Shown piece by piece: positions 31,640 to 45,503 of a stretch of DNA of 64,000 nucleotides. The notes beneath the pieces are model-generated. The model was not told the DNA's origin, searched no databases, and saw only the letters and a program-made list of their open reading frames with translations. Source of the DNA: Conus ventricosus (Eukaryota > Mollusca > Gastropoda > Neogastropoda > Conidae); assembly GCA_018398815.1 (NCBI GenBank), contig CM031601.1, positions 30,396,521 through 30,460,520 on the forward strand, in the 5' to 3' direction. Position 1 is the first letter of the stretch; the number at the start of each line of letters is the position of its first letter. The position numbers and the translations under genes were made by a program.

Positions 31640-34600
31640 TTTTCTGCATAACCTCATTAGTCATAATTTATCACTAATTATTTCTCTGAATGTTGTTTCA
31701 GGAGTGCTGGTGAACAAGGATGATTTTCAACCTGTGGACTTCTTCCAGCTCTTTTTCTGCTGTTGGGGTATATTGATTTATTGCTGTTTTTTCATTTTTC
31801 TGTTGGATATTACATACTTTCTGGTCTTTATTTTGTGAGTGGAGTATTTTTCCTTCTTTGTTCAAGGTTTGATTGCATGCTTTCTTCTTTTTTATGTTGA
31901 CACTAAAGACAGCATTCAATTATTTTTTTTTGCATTTTTTTGCACTTGAAATTACCAAAAATTTGAAATTATTGTTGTCTAACCATTACTAACACTCTAT
32001 AATTTAACAAAAGTACAGGTTATTTCCTCCATGTCCCAAAAAACAGCATGAGAATTGGTTGCTTAGTTCCAGAATTATCCACGTTTCACACATGCTGGTA
32101 TGAAATACTAGATTTTCTGAAAAATGGCAGGCGATTGGGATTTATGCAAAATAGAACATCTGGCAGTGAAAGGGTTAATAGAGAAAAAAAAATTGATGCA
32201 TCTGCCATGTGTATACATACCAGACCTTGCCACTTTAGTTATGACAGTACCTCACTTTTAAAACTTCATTTCAGTGAACTATAAACTGACCAACTTGTTT
32301 ACAAAATAAAACTGTTTTAATTCAGCACCAAAACCATTGTTTCTGAGACTTTTTTCATTTTGCATTTGTTGCAATGCATTTAAGAAAATTATATTTAGTA
32401 TCCAAATTCAAAATTTCTTAAAAGTTTTGTCATATTCTTTTTTTTCAAACATTTATTCTTATAAAGTGACTTTTGTTGACAATTGTTGCAACTTTTCAAA
32501 AGTGAACACTTATATTTCAGTTAGTTGGTTTTATATCTATCAAATGACAAGTCCAGTATTGCCAGAGAAATTTGACTGATCCAATCATAGCCTGCTAGAA
32601 TATCATTGTCTTCATAGTTAACCAAAAACAGATATAAGGAGTACTTTCTTGGACAGTTTTTACCATGCTAAATGTAATTAAAATGGACTACAGTCTCCCC
32701 AAATATACGTTAACTCTAATTTTAAAAGGAATTCACAAAACTTCACCGACTGACATGGACAAACAGTTTATAAGACAAAACATGACATGTTTTGACTTCA
32801 TAGGTCTTCTTCAGGCAAGATAACATTCACGACAATGAAAACAAAGAGCGTGCAATCACCTATCTCTCAACTTTGACACAAGATGGCCACTGAATAAAAA
32901 ATGAGGCCATTTTGTCTTGTATTTTGTTCGTCCATGTCAACCTGTGAAGTTATTTGAATTTCTTTTAAAATTTGTTCCAATTTCTGCCTGCAGTCATCTC
33001 ACAAGCCAGTCAAAATCTAATTTCTAATTTCCTCCATAACTTGCTCTTCTTTGTATATATGTTACATCAGCATAAGGAATGAGTGCGTTTCTGTGACTTG
33101 ATATATTTTTCCACCTTAGAACCACTGGGGCTCAGAGGTTTGAATGGTCTGCAAGGAAGTCACTCACTGATCAGTTCAAAGTGAGATGTACTCACAGAAC
33201 TGAAGATCTGTCTGGGTCCGTTAGCTGTGATATTTTTTCTTATTTATTTCTCCCAAGATGTCTCCCTCCACCTGACCTTATTTCAGGGAAGTTTAGGGGC
33301 AGCAGATACCACTATCCTTATCCAAGTATACCGTTACAAGACAGACACTGTAGCTGCAAGACAAACATGGAAAATACAACAGCAAAGCCAAAAAAAATTG
33401 TTCTGTGCTTCTCAGCAGCAGTGTGCAAGGTGAATGGGTAAGGCTAGCAAATGTAGTCTCAATGTGTGTGTCTTTAGTCCTTTCATCAGGGGAGAAACAG
33501 CTTCAAGCCTTATTTATTCATTGTATATATATTATTTCCTTTGAATTCCCTTAAAAATTGCAATACTCCTTTAAGTTATTCATAAAGTGAATGCCAAGAA
33601 TTATTTGGGGTTTCATGCTATGAAGTGAGGAATCATCTTCCTTGTGATCTTTTCTACTTCTGAACCAATTAAGACTGCTTTCCATTTATATAACTGGTGT
33701 CATATTCATACCCTTCAATACATACCCTTGGTCCTAGGTTTTCCTGAATCTTCCTCAACAGTTCAGTCTGTTTCAGAAACCAGCCAGTCACCAGCAGAGC
33801 TCAGTCAGCATCACGCAGACTGACAAAGCTACACTCATCCTGAAGAATCCATAAATATTGCAGTTAGTTTCAGTTCCAAGTGCACAGCTGACATGTAAAA
33901 GAATTCACACACAAACAGCACCTTGCATTAGGAGCGCTTTATTCATATATGCTAATATATGTTTACAAACATGCATACGGCATACACATACACTTCCCTT
34001 GATCTAGAAAATCCAGTTATTTCAGAATGAAATGTTAAATCATGCACTTGTTAGCACATATTTACATGTAATAATATGTGATGGTGTGGAGGGGTAAGGG
34101 GTGTGCAGGTGAAGACCGGCAGATGGTGGCAAGTGCAGGAACCAAGGGACAGCAGCCAGTCAAGAAGACACACAGGACGACGTGGAGTTTTTTTTCCTCT
34201 TTATTTTTCCTTCATGGCAAGCTCAAACCAGGAACACTGCCTTGGAATTCTCTCTCTCACTCAGCGCACTGAGTGCGCTCTCTGCCTCTCTCTCACGGAG
34301 CACTCTGAACACTCGGGAGAACACTCTAGGGGACACTCTCTCTCACACACACTGCGCCTGTATATATGCAGCGTGAACCTGACCGCAAAGCAGACAACGC
34401 AGCGCCGCACTCAAAATGGGCCTCGCGAGACAGTAAACGATAAAATTTGTGCTATCTGTGTTGTATAGCTTGCCGTACGTTCAAAGTATCCAAACATATT
34501 TGATATCGATGAAAACCTCAGAACCCAAGGAATACAATGCAATAAGTCATATTTGACAATTCTGTGACTGTGTAAAGTTATTGGTGATTAAAGTCCGAGA

Positions 34601-35660
34601 ATTAACCCACTTTTAACAAGTTTACGTCAATATTTCCTCTATTTTAATGAAAAACACCAAACAGCATGAAATAATTTTGTAATGAATGAATAGCTGGCAT
34701 TTGCTCTTTTTATACATATAAATTTCATTATCCAAGATGCTGTCTGAGCGGAGAACTTAAATTTGGTCAGAAACACAACTTGCTTTCATCGCACATGGCC
34801 GTCACCTGTGCTTCTAACACGATCTTCAATAAAATATTATTCTGTTGAAATGGTCCATTTTCAGTTGCTTCTATCATAGAAATGGAGTCAATAAAAAGAT
34901 TTCGATTGGGAAGTCCGAATTCATAAAACAAAAATTTAGATCAAAACTTCAACAATCAACAAAGAAGGCTACTTGCTCAAGCAACCAGCGCCGTCAGTCA
35001 TTTCATATAGTCGCAAGCTTGTACAGAAAAGATAATTGGCATGTGATATACGAAATGAGAGCTTATCGACTTTACTTTCAATGCGCATTCACGGATTCTT
35101 TAATACTTTTTGTGAAATCAAGAATTACTTACGGTTTGTTCGTCGGACAATTCAAATGGCGCCAAGATTAATAGAGCAAAATACCAGTTTTAGAGAAAAT
35201 ATGAGCTTCTAAGCCCAACACAGTTGTAATGAATATAATACATCAATTTTTGTGACTTCAGCCGTGTATATACAACTGTATAGGTTCTGAGGTATTCATG
35301 ATTTAAAGAATTTACACAATAAAAATGAGATTCAAACCAAAGGAGGTAAGGGGGAAGATAACTCATGAACAAAATATCTCGTCTAAGAAGGGTGACCAAG
35401 AAATATACACTGTTAGCACCGGCTACAAATATATTTTCAAAATCACAGAAAATTATATTTTCCTTTTGTAAAAATCACATCGAAAAACATTTTCCCATTA
35501 CTTCCAAATGATAAATTTTTGTTGCTAAGTTTTGTGAATTAAACAACACAAAATTTAATTCATTACCATGTACTCATAAACATTCGTTGATGTTCTAGAA
35601 AATAATAAAAATGTTGTAAATCTCAAAGTGCAAAGAAAAAATGAATTTTTACCTCTGCAA
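31640..35660. other. AT-rich intronic stretch without supported features
   Basis: Frames at 33181-33441 and 34845-35171 have no recognisable similarity. A CT-rich patch with CTCTCTCTCAC repeats and a TATATATG box lies at 34180-34400 in more GC-rich sequence. It might be the edge of an LTR or a promoter, but no paired copy or target duplication is seen. Confidence 0.4.
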
Positions 35661-35663
35661 GTA

Positions 35664-36487
35664 TTTTTTTTTTTTTTTTTTTTGCTGTCCCAATCTTTGC
35701 GCCACCTCAGAGGCAGTGCACCCAAGCCGCTCATTCTGACACCCTGTCCACAGCCACAGCCCGGTCGGCCCAGCCACAGCCTCGGCACCGGCAATCCACA
35801 GGGAGCATCCATGTCAAGTCGCCAAGAGGCAAACCCACCAGAGGAGACACTGCACTGCTGCCGAGTCACTTCAGTGGTGTTCAGTGGCGCCTGTTCTGAT
35901 CTAACATACGCAGGACACCACCTACTAAGCCCCTTACTGACGACATAATTGCTTAGTCGTGGAGTCAGCGTGGGTGAGCTCTCCCTCCGGAGGGCGCCAT
36001 CACCTCCATCCAATGACAGACCCCAGGACTTGCTGATACCAGTGACCCTGACGGAACCAAACCAAGGCCACAAAACGTGGAGGACATTGAAACTGAGGTC
36101 ACCATGAGAGCAGGGCATGAAGGGCCACAGAATTTCAGACATATTTTTTATGATGATGGATGAGAATGAGGATGATTAAGATGATGCTACGGATTTCCAT
36201 TTCAGTCTGAGACTACAGACAGGGCTGCACTCTACGCTTCCTTTCATAATATATCCCGGCATCAACCAGGCCCGAAGACACAGACACCTGCAGTGTTGGT
36301 CAGGAAATTTGAGCAACACTCTCAGAAACGCATCCATTAAGTGGATGAAACTCGACTGTGTAGTCCCGGTCTTCCCAACTGAGCCCGTTGCAAACTCAAC
36401 TCTGGGTAGGAGCGGTCGGGCAGAAAAAACCCACAGACTCTGATGGGATTTGAACCCACGACCTCCCAGCCGGGAGTCCGCAATCTA
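35664..36487 (-). mobile_element. Long tRNA-headed SINE copy 2, 5' truncated
   Basis: This is an uninterrupted copy of the SINE at 27.4-29.3 kb. The minus strand runs from the B-box region (GGGTTTGAATCCC near 36457-36445) to a poly(A) tail (plus-strand T run 35664-35683). The A-box end is missing: the sequence turns into a DIRS terminus at 36487. It keeps about 90 bases near 35748-35845 that copy 1 has lost. Comparison of the two copies shows that the hAT at 27797 is an insertion. Confidence 0.8.
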
Positions 36488-36825
36488 CAAGTAGTTTTAT
36501 GGTATATTTACCTATCCAATCAAATGCACTATCTCCACTAGATGTGAACACACTATAGATCAGAAAACCCTGTCAAAAAAATGAAAATTAAAAAGGAGAG
36601 CAGGGAGCTAACCTTACCTTAAACCACAAGGAATACAGGACTGGTCTCCCCGACAAAGATGTAATCAACTCTACTTGCCATAATTCAGTTTTCTCCCCTT
36701 TTCCATATTGCAGGGAGAGGGTTGGGTGTCCTAGGGTTTGGACAGGTAAGTGAATCATAAAACTGCATTTAAGTAGTAAGATTCCTTTTCTTCATACTTA
36801 CCTGTCCAACCAAAAGCCATGAATA
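36487..36825. repeat. DIRS-type terminus: inverted repeat plus third copy
   Basis: The left arm (36487-36525, ACAAGTAGTTTTATGGTATA…) is the imperfect inverse of the right arm 36734-36772 (GTTTGGACAGGTAAGTGAATCATAAAACTG), with about 208 bases between. About 25 bases further, TACTTACCTGTCCAACCAAAAG (shown in part: CTTACCTGTCCAACC, 36797-36812) repeats the inner edge of the left arm. The same plan and spacer length occur at 55754-56106 in the large DIRS element, though the sequence differs. It is probably the terminus of the recombinase-bearing remnant that ends at about 39000. Confidence 0.6.
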
Positions 36826-37153
36826 TCAAAAGGATATAGTTGGTAATCTCACCTGAGAGACAAATCAGTGCTCAGACTGAAAGTGCACAAGGTTGACCTT
36901 AACTTATCCAGAGCTTGGCGCCAAAGCACAAAACGGTCTCAAGTCTCAATGATTCCTGGTGGATGAAAGGATTGTCTCTGCTCTCCCTTATGTAATAATC
37001 AACGAAAGTCAGTGATGAAGAAAACGAGTCAGGAATCAGGAAAAGGAGAAGATTCATGCAAACTGACCTTACCTGACAATGTCACAGAATGCTGTCTAAT
37101 TGGCAATAGTTCTTCACACTGACACAATGTAATACTCGAAACAGTACAGCAAG

Positions 37154-37154
<1 letters not shown>

Positions 37155-37184
<30 letters not shown>

Positions 37185-37192
37185 TGTGTGTG
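37155..37192. repeat. (TG)n microsatellite
   Basis: A TG array with one TTTG interruption. It lies between the DIRS terminus and the recombinase fragment. Confidence 0.9.
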
Positions 37193-37199
37193 TTGCTAA

Positions 37200-37960
37200 G
37201 TAAGTATATGGAGCATATCACAGTATGTGTACAAGCAATAAAATGAGTCTGCTAAAGACACTGAAATTCCAGTGGTAAAGATGCCATGATCCCAATTACA
37301 AGGAATAAATAACAGGTGTGTCCAAACACCACAGTACAGGGCAATAATCTACCAACAAAGGGGCTATAGAGCCATTCCTCAATAGATGTGCCAACGAAAT
37401 GCTCTAAATTGTTACAGTGCCATTCTTTGAGGGGTGTGAAATATACTCCAAGTGCATAGTGCCATTCCTTGATGTGTGTGAAACAATAATGCTCAAAACT
37501 GTCACAATGCCATTCTTAAATTGTGACAACGACATCCTTCTTTATGGATGTGATAACAATGCTCAAAGTGAACAGAGCCATCCTCTGATGGATGTGCTAA
37601 CAGTCTTCCAAAATGAATTGGACCACTCGAAAGATGGATGTGTCGATAAAATACTCCAGGATCTCCTTTTTCATTTTTCAGCAGGTGAGGAGAAAACCCA
37701 AACATGTATAAAGGCTCTTGAGTGCGTGATGCTGCATATGATAAATTCATTCTCAATAGGCATTCTTGCTGAGTGATGGGGTACTGCTGGAGTCTGTCCA
37801 TGAGCGAGCCACAAACACTCAATGTGGCTTTTAAGAAAAGTAACCATGAACATCTCTATACACCAATACAGCCTCCCCCAAACGGCCAAAATGAACGAGT
37901 TGTCTCAGTGTACTCTAGCAGGTTCACACAAACAAAATCTGATGAAAGAGTATACTTAGT
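37200..37960. repeat. Short degenerate repeats with GCCATTC…GATG…GTG motif
   Basis: A motif of about 55-60 bases resembling GTGCCATTC-TTGA-G-GTGTGAAA-ACTC-AA recurs near 37370, 37418, 37468, 37505, 37565 and 37620. Copies are 60-75% alike. It looks like an old tandem array within DIRS-derived DNA. No coding signal is seen. Confidence 0.5.
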
Positions 37961-38093
37961 TCCACTCTCGTGAAACAATTTCGTTTTCTTTTCTGTATGT
38001 TGTGTTTGTTTTTCGTTTGTTTTATTATCATTATTATCATTATCATTTCATTTTTTTCTTCAGTACGAAATCCTGTCTCAAGACTGAAACAGG

Positions 38094-38180
38094 TTACACA
38101 CAAAACTCCACTGCCTGGCTATACAGGGAGTGTCCGCAGGAGTATCAGCCTGCGTACGCAGAAAGAAAAGAAAGAAAGAA
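38094..38180 (+). mobile_element. Short SINE, 5' truncated, perfect 11-bp duplication
   Basis: This 87-bp insert is bounded by exact ACTGAAACAGG at 38083-38093 and 38181-38191. It contains CACAAAACTCCACTGCC and a GAAA-rich tail, and it matches the 3' part of the SINE at 2195-2336. The insert lies in the DIRS remnant. Confidence 0.8.
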
Positions 38181-38239
38181 ACTGAAACAGGAGGGAATGA
38201 AGGCTTCACTTGTAACTTATAAAGGTAGCTTTGCTGGCT

Positions 38240-39000
38240 ACAGCTATTCTGCACACATAGTTCAGAGCCCCCATGTCTTCGTCGTGTCTCTGAGACAAAA
38301 CCTGCCAAACATGATCATCCATTTCCAACCAACTTTCCGACATATGCCAGAGACTGCAGTATTCTGCCATAGTGTGCAACTGGTAGGGAGAGCCTGGACT
38401 TCATGTGCCTTGATAGCCTCTCTGGACAGGAGGTTTCTAGCCAAAGACTAAGCCTGGCAGATGACCTGTCTAAGCCAAGCCAAGAGCTTATCATCTGGGT
38501 CTTTCATTTCTTTTAGCCTGCTACACCAAAGGTGCAATTCATAGGATTCTGACTTTGTCCTCCGAAGGTAGACCTTCAGTGCTCTGACAGAACTATTAAC
38601 CTGCTCTAACTTTGAACGTCTGCACCCAAAGAGGCCAGATGACAAAGAGGCCAGCAGAGGCAAGTTAATCTTTAGAGGCCACTCCTTAGGCTTTGCAGTT
38701 CTGGCTAGAAAGGTTTGGCACATAGACAAGGTGACTGTGCCATCATCTTGCCACTTCAAGGACCATGGGTCCATGGAAAGGCATGAACCTCACTGACCCT
38801 GCATGCTAAAGCCAGGGTGATAAAAAAAATGGTCTTAAGAGTGAGGTTCCCGACTGAGCATTCTGTGATGGCTCGAAGTGTCCTGAGACCAGATACTCCA
38901 GCAGTATGTAAGGGTAAGCTCCATTCAGGGCATCTGCTTATCTCAGGGAGCCCAATGCAGCATAGGGAATTAATTCAGACGAAAAAGGATCACGGTTAAC
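38240..39000 (-). pseudogene. DIRS tyrosine recombinase, C-terminal half
   Basis: The minus strand reads WSLKWQDDGTVTLSM, AKPKEWPLKINLPLLASLSS and SVRALKVYLRRTKS. After a stop it continues LSREAIKAHEVQALPTSCTL, then IMFGRFCLRDTTKT. HEV stands in the position of the H-x-x-R box. The catalytic tyrosine position (family F.FYLRD) is a cysteine here (RFCLRD), so it would be inactive even without the stops. Tyrosine recombinases of this group integrate circular cDNA without target duplication. Confidence 0.7.
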
Positions 39001-42000
39001 TCACTCTATGCCAGGAGTTTTTCCCCTGGCTAATCCCTGAATACCCGGGGTTTGTATAGGATTGGAAAAAAATTCTTACAATTATAGATGAGCAGACACA
39101 CACTTGAAATTTGGTGAGTGGATACAATGTATATTAGTCTATATGTGAACAGAAAACAAAGTAATTTACTTACCATCTTGGTGGTGAATATTGTCTCAAA
39201 ATTTTCCCCATTTTCAGCACTTTTGCACCCATCAGATATGAATGGAGTAAGTGTTCCTTAGCAGCTCAGAAATGTTCTACATCCCATTCTAGTACAGCTG
39301 AAGTCACTGAAGACACAGAAGATGTAATATGGCATTACAAGCAGGTGATGGAGAATGTGAAAATACAAAAAATGTGTCTTTGCAGGATGAAAAACCAAAA
39401 AAAATTTCACTGTGCACAAAACACTGGTGACAAGTGACATTGCATCCTGGGCACAGCTTCACACAAAAGGGAAAAAACCCATGGACTCCCCGATGCTTGT
39501 TTTAAGAATAGACCCCCTAAATTAAGGTCAGGCCCAGAAGATAAAAAAAAACCCGTTTCTTTCCCCACTTCATGGTCTTCCCAATTTCGGGGGCATGGGG
39601 GCCTTTGAGTGACCCACTCATGCTTCCCCGCCTGTTTCCGTACTGCGTTTTTTTTTCCTGTCTCCCCGGGTGGTGCCGTATTGTGAGGCTAAACTTTGGT
39701 GGGGGCGGGGCATCACTGCCCGCGCACGTGGACAGGTTTTTTGTCCTGCCACCCCCCCCAAAACAACAGGGACCTACAGCCATACACCAAAAAAAAAGGG
39801 AACATATGAGCTTTTCTTTTTTTTTCTTATGTATTGGGAAATCCCTTTGTTCATAAAAAAAACATTCATGGTAGGGAAATCCCATAGTTTGGTGTTTTAA
39901 AAGTAAACAAACCGGGATATTTTTATTAATCCCAGCATAAAATACTTTAAAATTACCAAAATTTAACTTTTATTTAAACCCGTTTTTTTCTATAAATAAA
40001 AAATTAAAGGTTTTTTGCAAAATTTCATATCAGTAAAAATATCCCTGGAAACAAAACTTTAACCCAAAAACCGAGTTAAAAAAACATAAACACGGCGGGC
40101 TGTTCTCTCTCAAACACACCACCCCACACAAAACACACACAAAACCATTTTCACCACACACGCACACCACCACACCCACCCCACAGAGAAAAGCAAAAAT
40201 TTGCAGTACCATAACCTTTTCCTCCCTTTTTTTTAACCCCCCCCTTCCTTCCTGGAAACCCCCCCCCCCCCCCCCCCCCCATAGTTAAAAAACATAATGG
40301 ACCCTTTCCCAAAAAAAAAAATGCACTCCCCTTAGTGTTTTAAAACTTTCATGAAAACTTTTAACACTTTAACAATTTATGTAGTAAAAATTTTTCTCTT
40401 TACCCACCTTGGGGTTTGCAGGGAAAACCTCAAAGAACTGCAAAGGCTGAGTGTTGACTGGCCGTCTTTCCCATAAACCTGGTGGCCTGTGAAGGGGAAT
40501 TGACGAAAGTAAGAAAATTTAAAAAAAATCACCCCCAATCGCAGGGGAAAACCCCCCCCAAAATGTCGACTTCTTTTTCCCATTTCAGCGTCAGAATCCA
40601 AATTGAAAACTTTTGTTTTTGGGCCCCGATGTGCTCGCACATTTTCGTCTGCTTCTTCGCCACTATCAGCCCCCTTTCAGTGTCAAAAACCCACTGTTCC
40701 CCACGTGGGGGTCAAAACCCCTAATTCAGAAGAATCGCTGATGCCCTTCTTCGACATCTGACCCTTCATCCAGTTTTTTTCCATGCGTCTTAAACCCTTT
40801 AACTAAAAAAACCCTCACCCCCTACTGTTTTTAACGCTTCGTTGCAAAGCCTTTTTTTTCAATTACGCTCGAGCTGCCCAACGGTACCCTTTTTTCCTCG
40901 TCGGGTACAAGCGGCCTTGCTACACACACGCAAATGAAGGAAAATTTTGGGTGGGGGTATCAAAGGGAAAACATCTCCCTTCTTGAGTTTCGTAACCGTT
41001 TAACGTCACGGGGACAGCGCAAATTTTTAAAACCCAAAAACCCGGGAATGCGGACTTTGGTAGCGATGCTTCGTCTTACGTTTCCCCCAAAAGGGGACAT
41101 TGGTATGGAGTATTTAAATGTAAATTACCCTGCCCCAAAAAATTATAGTCTGAAAAACGGCTGTTTTTGAAGCCCTTTTAAAGGGAAAGCTGGCTTTCCT
41201 TCCTAAAAATCAAAAAGGCCCTTTAAATAAAAACAAAGGGCAATGCCTTTTCCCAAAGGGCCTTGCTGGGAAGAAAACAAGCCTGTGGCCCCAACCATTG
41301 TGAAAAAATTCCCCCTTTAAAATTGGTCGTATATTCTAAAATGCAGATGCCCTTTGGGTTTACCATGTTTTTCTTGAAGCAAGAAGGGAAATGGTCTCAT
41401 TTTCAGAGGGTATCGCTGGAAAAGAACTGGGGGGAGACAGAGGGATGTTGGCCCCCCCCCAAGTAAATGACACCTCTATGCCCTTACTGGAGTTAAAAGA
41501 TACCCTTCGGGGGGGAAAGTGAGGGGAACCCATTTTTTGGTCACAGTGAACCTGTCCTCCCTGCTTCGTTTGCCTGCCAGGGGTCCATTGCAACCAAAAA
41601 CCCCCCTTTTTATTAAACCCTTGGGGGCAATTTTCCAGGCCAGAACTTTTTTCCATGGGGCAAGTTTCCCCTGGGGGCCTCCCGGGGGAAGATGGGGGAA
41701 AAAAAAAGCTGCTCCTCAAAAAAATGTCACCCAAGGGTAGGAAACTTACAGCACTGGGGAAGATCTGGGAAGTCTTAATTTTAAACCCTGGGACAAAATT
41801 TTAAAAGGGAGCGTCCCCCCGGGGCCCACTTCTTCACCCAAATTCGTCTTAAAACCCCGGGTTTTCCCCTTTTCACTGGAAACCTTTTGGGGAGTGCTTC
41901 CCTCCGGCTTTTGGATGCAGCGGGGTTTTTCTTCATAAACTTCTCCACCCTCGCATGGCACAGAATCTTTTTTTTTCTTAAATTTTTTTTCCTCCACAAA

Positions 42001-45000
42001 GCCCCAAAGTCGAATGGGGGTGGGTGCCGCTTCTTTTTTTGGAAAAATTTACCCCAAAAGGCCCTTAAACTCCCCCGCAAATTTTTGTGGGTGATGAATG
42101 GAGGAGATGAACGCCGCCGTTTGGTTAAATTTTACTAACAGCCAAATGAAAAATCAAAAAAATGGGGTTCGCTTCTGCCGGGCCCTATTTTTTGGGTTTT
42201 TAAAGCGGGCCCAAAAAACGGCCCCCGCAATGATCAGTGAAACGGGCGGGAAGTTCTGCAACGTGCGGGAGTCGGGCCTCCCTTTAAAGGGACCGAAAAT
42301 TGCGGGAAGGAAAAAAGTTTTGGGGGGATTGTCCCAAAACCCCGCACCTAGTTTAAGCTCTGACCCTGTTACATATCATTGCAGTGCTTTAAGCAAAAAA
42401 GGTGCAAAATTTGGCAGATTTGAGAAGTTCAATGTCTGTTAAACTCTTAAAAATTTCCCAACCTATGTACGGTTTTGAAAGGCCAAAATTAAAGGCTTAA
42501 AAATACAAACCAAGATTTTTGGGGGCTTCTTTTTCCACCCCAAACCTTCCCTTTTTTTCCCTTTTGAAAAACAAAACAAGAACGATTTTCCCATTTTTTT
42601 TTTTGTCTCTCCTTTACCCTTTTTTTGCTTTAGAACACATTTATTTGTTTTCCCCCTCTTTAAAACACTCACACGACCCCTAAAAAACCCTTTCCTACAT
42701 TTTTTGGATGGGGTATGCAGCAGGAAAGGGCCAGACCCATCGCAACCCGTTGGGGAAAAATCCCCCTTTGTCTAGGGCATTTTTTTGGATAAACCCTTCA
42801 CCATAAAAACCTTGGTCCAATTTTTGGATTTAGTGAAAAAATTAATACACCCCAAAACCCCGCTGTCAAGTCCCACAGTCATCCCTTTTCCCCTGATTCT
42901 CGAGGTATTCTGAAGCCTTTTTCCCTTTTGGGACCAAATTTGTCGGGGACAAGGGGGAGCAAAAAGCGGGCAGCCAGCCCGGGGGGTCACTCGAAGCCTT
43001 TTTCTCGGGGGAACCCCAATTTGTCTTTGGATATGGGGGAAACCAAAAAAGGGCTGGCGGCCGCCCTATGTTACTCTTTTACCCTTTTTTCTCGGGGACC
43101 ATTTTGTCAGGGATATGGTGGAACAGAAAAAGTTAAAGGCAAAACCTGGGTATCTGCATCAAGATCCCTGTTGACTGCATGTTTACCTAAGTTTTGCCTG
43201 CGCTGTCTTCTTTTTGGGGGACTCTCAAACTGGAGCCCCCATCCGGCACTGTGAGATAAACCAGTGCTCCCCATCGGGGATATCCGTTCCATTCCTCCAG
43301 TAAGGAAAGAATCTTTTTTCACCCCCGGAGCCCACACCCAGGAGTTGGGGGGGAAGGTTTCCCTGGAGGGCTGGGGGGGGGATAGGTTTAAAACCTCTTC
43401 ACAAATGAAAAACCGGGCCCACAAGAAAGTGAACCATCTTTCTGTAACTGAATTTTTGTAATTTGGGAAATCGGGATTTTTCAAATCCTCGAAAAAACCT
43501 CTTACGTGGACGTTGGCTGGTGGGGAACCAAATAAACCCAAATATGACCTTCTGTAGCCACAAAATTTTAATCTTTTCTTCAGTCATTTTTCCCAAGTTT
43601 ATGGAAACTGGGGGCAGGGACAAGAGAAAGAAAAAAAACGAATTACTGTGCTGCCCAGCAAAAAGGAAAAAACCAAATTATGAAACAAACGTTTTTTTTT
43701 TGGGGCTCTTTTGCAATTTCTGATTTCTTTTCCCCCCTCTTTGAAAACCATGAAAAGGAACAGGGAACTTCAAAAACCTTCTTCACCCCCTTCAGCCCAA
43801 ACAGTGCCTTTTTTCAGTGACCCACCCTTTTTTAAGACTATAAAATTTTTTCGGCCTTGCAGATGTAAAAGGGTGCAGACATGCTGAAACTCAACTTTGG
43901 GAAAAAACACCTTAAATTCACCCTGCCCTGCAAATACCCAAACATGCTTTCCCCTAGCTAGCCCTTTTCCCCCTCCTTGGATAAAATTTTAGTTTCTTTG
44001 GGCCCTCAGAAACAGGGGGGGGGTTTTTGTCCCGGGGTTTCTTGCCCATCAAAGGGCCCTCCTCCCATGCAAGAGGCCCACATCTTCACAAAAAAGCCCC
44101 CCCCCCCCCAAAAAAATCCCACGCCGGCCCCCTTCCCCCTTTTCTTTCCCCCTTTTTAAAAACAAAAGCTATGGCTTTTTTTTAACAACCCCTTCCCCTT
44201 TTAAAAACAACTGAATTAGGCCATTTTTTCCTCTGTTTCCCAAAATAATTTTTTTTTTATGGAAAATTTTCCTTATAATTTTAAAAGAGTTTTTCCCCCC
44301 TTCCCAAAAACATTTTCAACTGTTTAACCTTGCTTTTTATTCCCCAAAAACTGTTTCTAAAATTAAGAGGGACTTTTTTTTTTTCTTTTTGGATTTCCAA
44401 ATTTCCCCCCAAAATTTCCTAAAAAATTTCCCTTCCCCCCCCCCTTTGGTCAACTGTTCAAAAACCCATTTTTGGCCCCCATCACCTAAAAAGCTGGCGC
44501 AAAAAAATCACAAATTTGACAATAAGGGTTCCCCCTTCCCGGGGAATTAAGGAAAAACAACTAAACACAACACCAAACAAAACCCCTTTCCCCCAATTGG
44601 GGGGTTAAACAAAAGGGGGACAAAAAAGAAAAAAAACCCATAAAAAAAATTTAAAGAAAAAAAAAAAAAAACAAGGGAAACATAAAAATTAAGTTTAAAA
44701 GGGGGATGGGGGAATTTTTAAAAATAATTCCAATTGAAAAAATTTCCCCCTAAAAAAGGGAAAAACAAACACCCGCCGGGAAAACCCCCCCAAAAAAAGG
44801 GGATACAATTTCACCTTTAAAAACCCCAACCCCTCTTTTCCCAAAAAATAATGTAAAACCCTTTTTTTTTCCCCAGATAATCCCCAACCCCAAGGATCCG
44901 CATAAACGCCTTTTTTTTGACTCAAATAAATTCAGCAGGAAGCCCGAATTTATGTTTTTCATCAACATGTAAATTTATGTTAAAGCTTTTTTAAAACTTT

Positions 45001-45503
45001 TTTGCAAAAAAAATTTTTTCCATTTTCCAAATCTTGTTTTGAAAGAACCCCCATAACCCCCAAAGCCACACCCTGACCCCCAAGTTGACTTTTAAAAAAA
45101 ATTTCAAATAAAATTCAAGGGGAAACCCCTGTTCTTCCCCCACCCTTTTTCCCCCCAATCCCCCCCCCCCCCCTCCACCCCCTTCACTTTTCTGAGCTCT
45201 CTTCGCCCCTTGCCCTTTTCCCCTTCCTGTCTGCACCCCCCCTCCACGTTTTTCCCCCTTTACACCCAGTCCCGTAGCCTCCAGATCCCCCCATATCTCC
45301 TTAACACCCCCCAAAACCCTTTTCCCTCCTGAGTGCTTTTGTTTGGGTCCTCGCTCTTCTCTCTCTCCCCTCTCTTAAACACACACACACACCACACAAA
45401 TTCACACCACACACACACACACACACAACACACCCCACACCACAAAACACCCCACACACACAAAGGGGGGAAAACAGTGTAGGGAAGAAAGAAAACCACT
45501 CAC

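Noticed and set aside
33181..33441. An 86-codon plus-strand frame
   Set aside because: No family similarity, no splice sites in phase, and overlapping frames of similar length exist.
34080..34430. Possible LTR or promoter (CT-rich patch, TATATATG)
   Set aside because: No second copy, no duplication and no adjacent primer-binding or coding sequence were seen.
40380..40480. Possible exon between CCTTCACAG and GTGGGTA on the minus strand
   Set aside because: It lies in the homopolymer-inflated tract, is open in more than one frame and shows no recognisable similarity.
43107..43541. A 144-codon minus-strand frame in the corrupted tract
   Set aside because: Run-length errors make any frame here unreliable. 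Only a three-copy repeat of about 80 bp next to it is evident.
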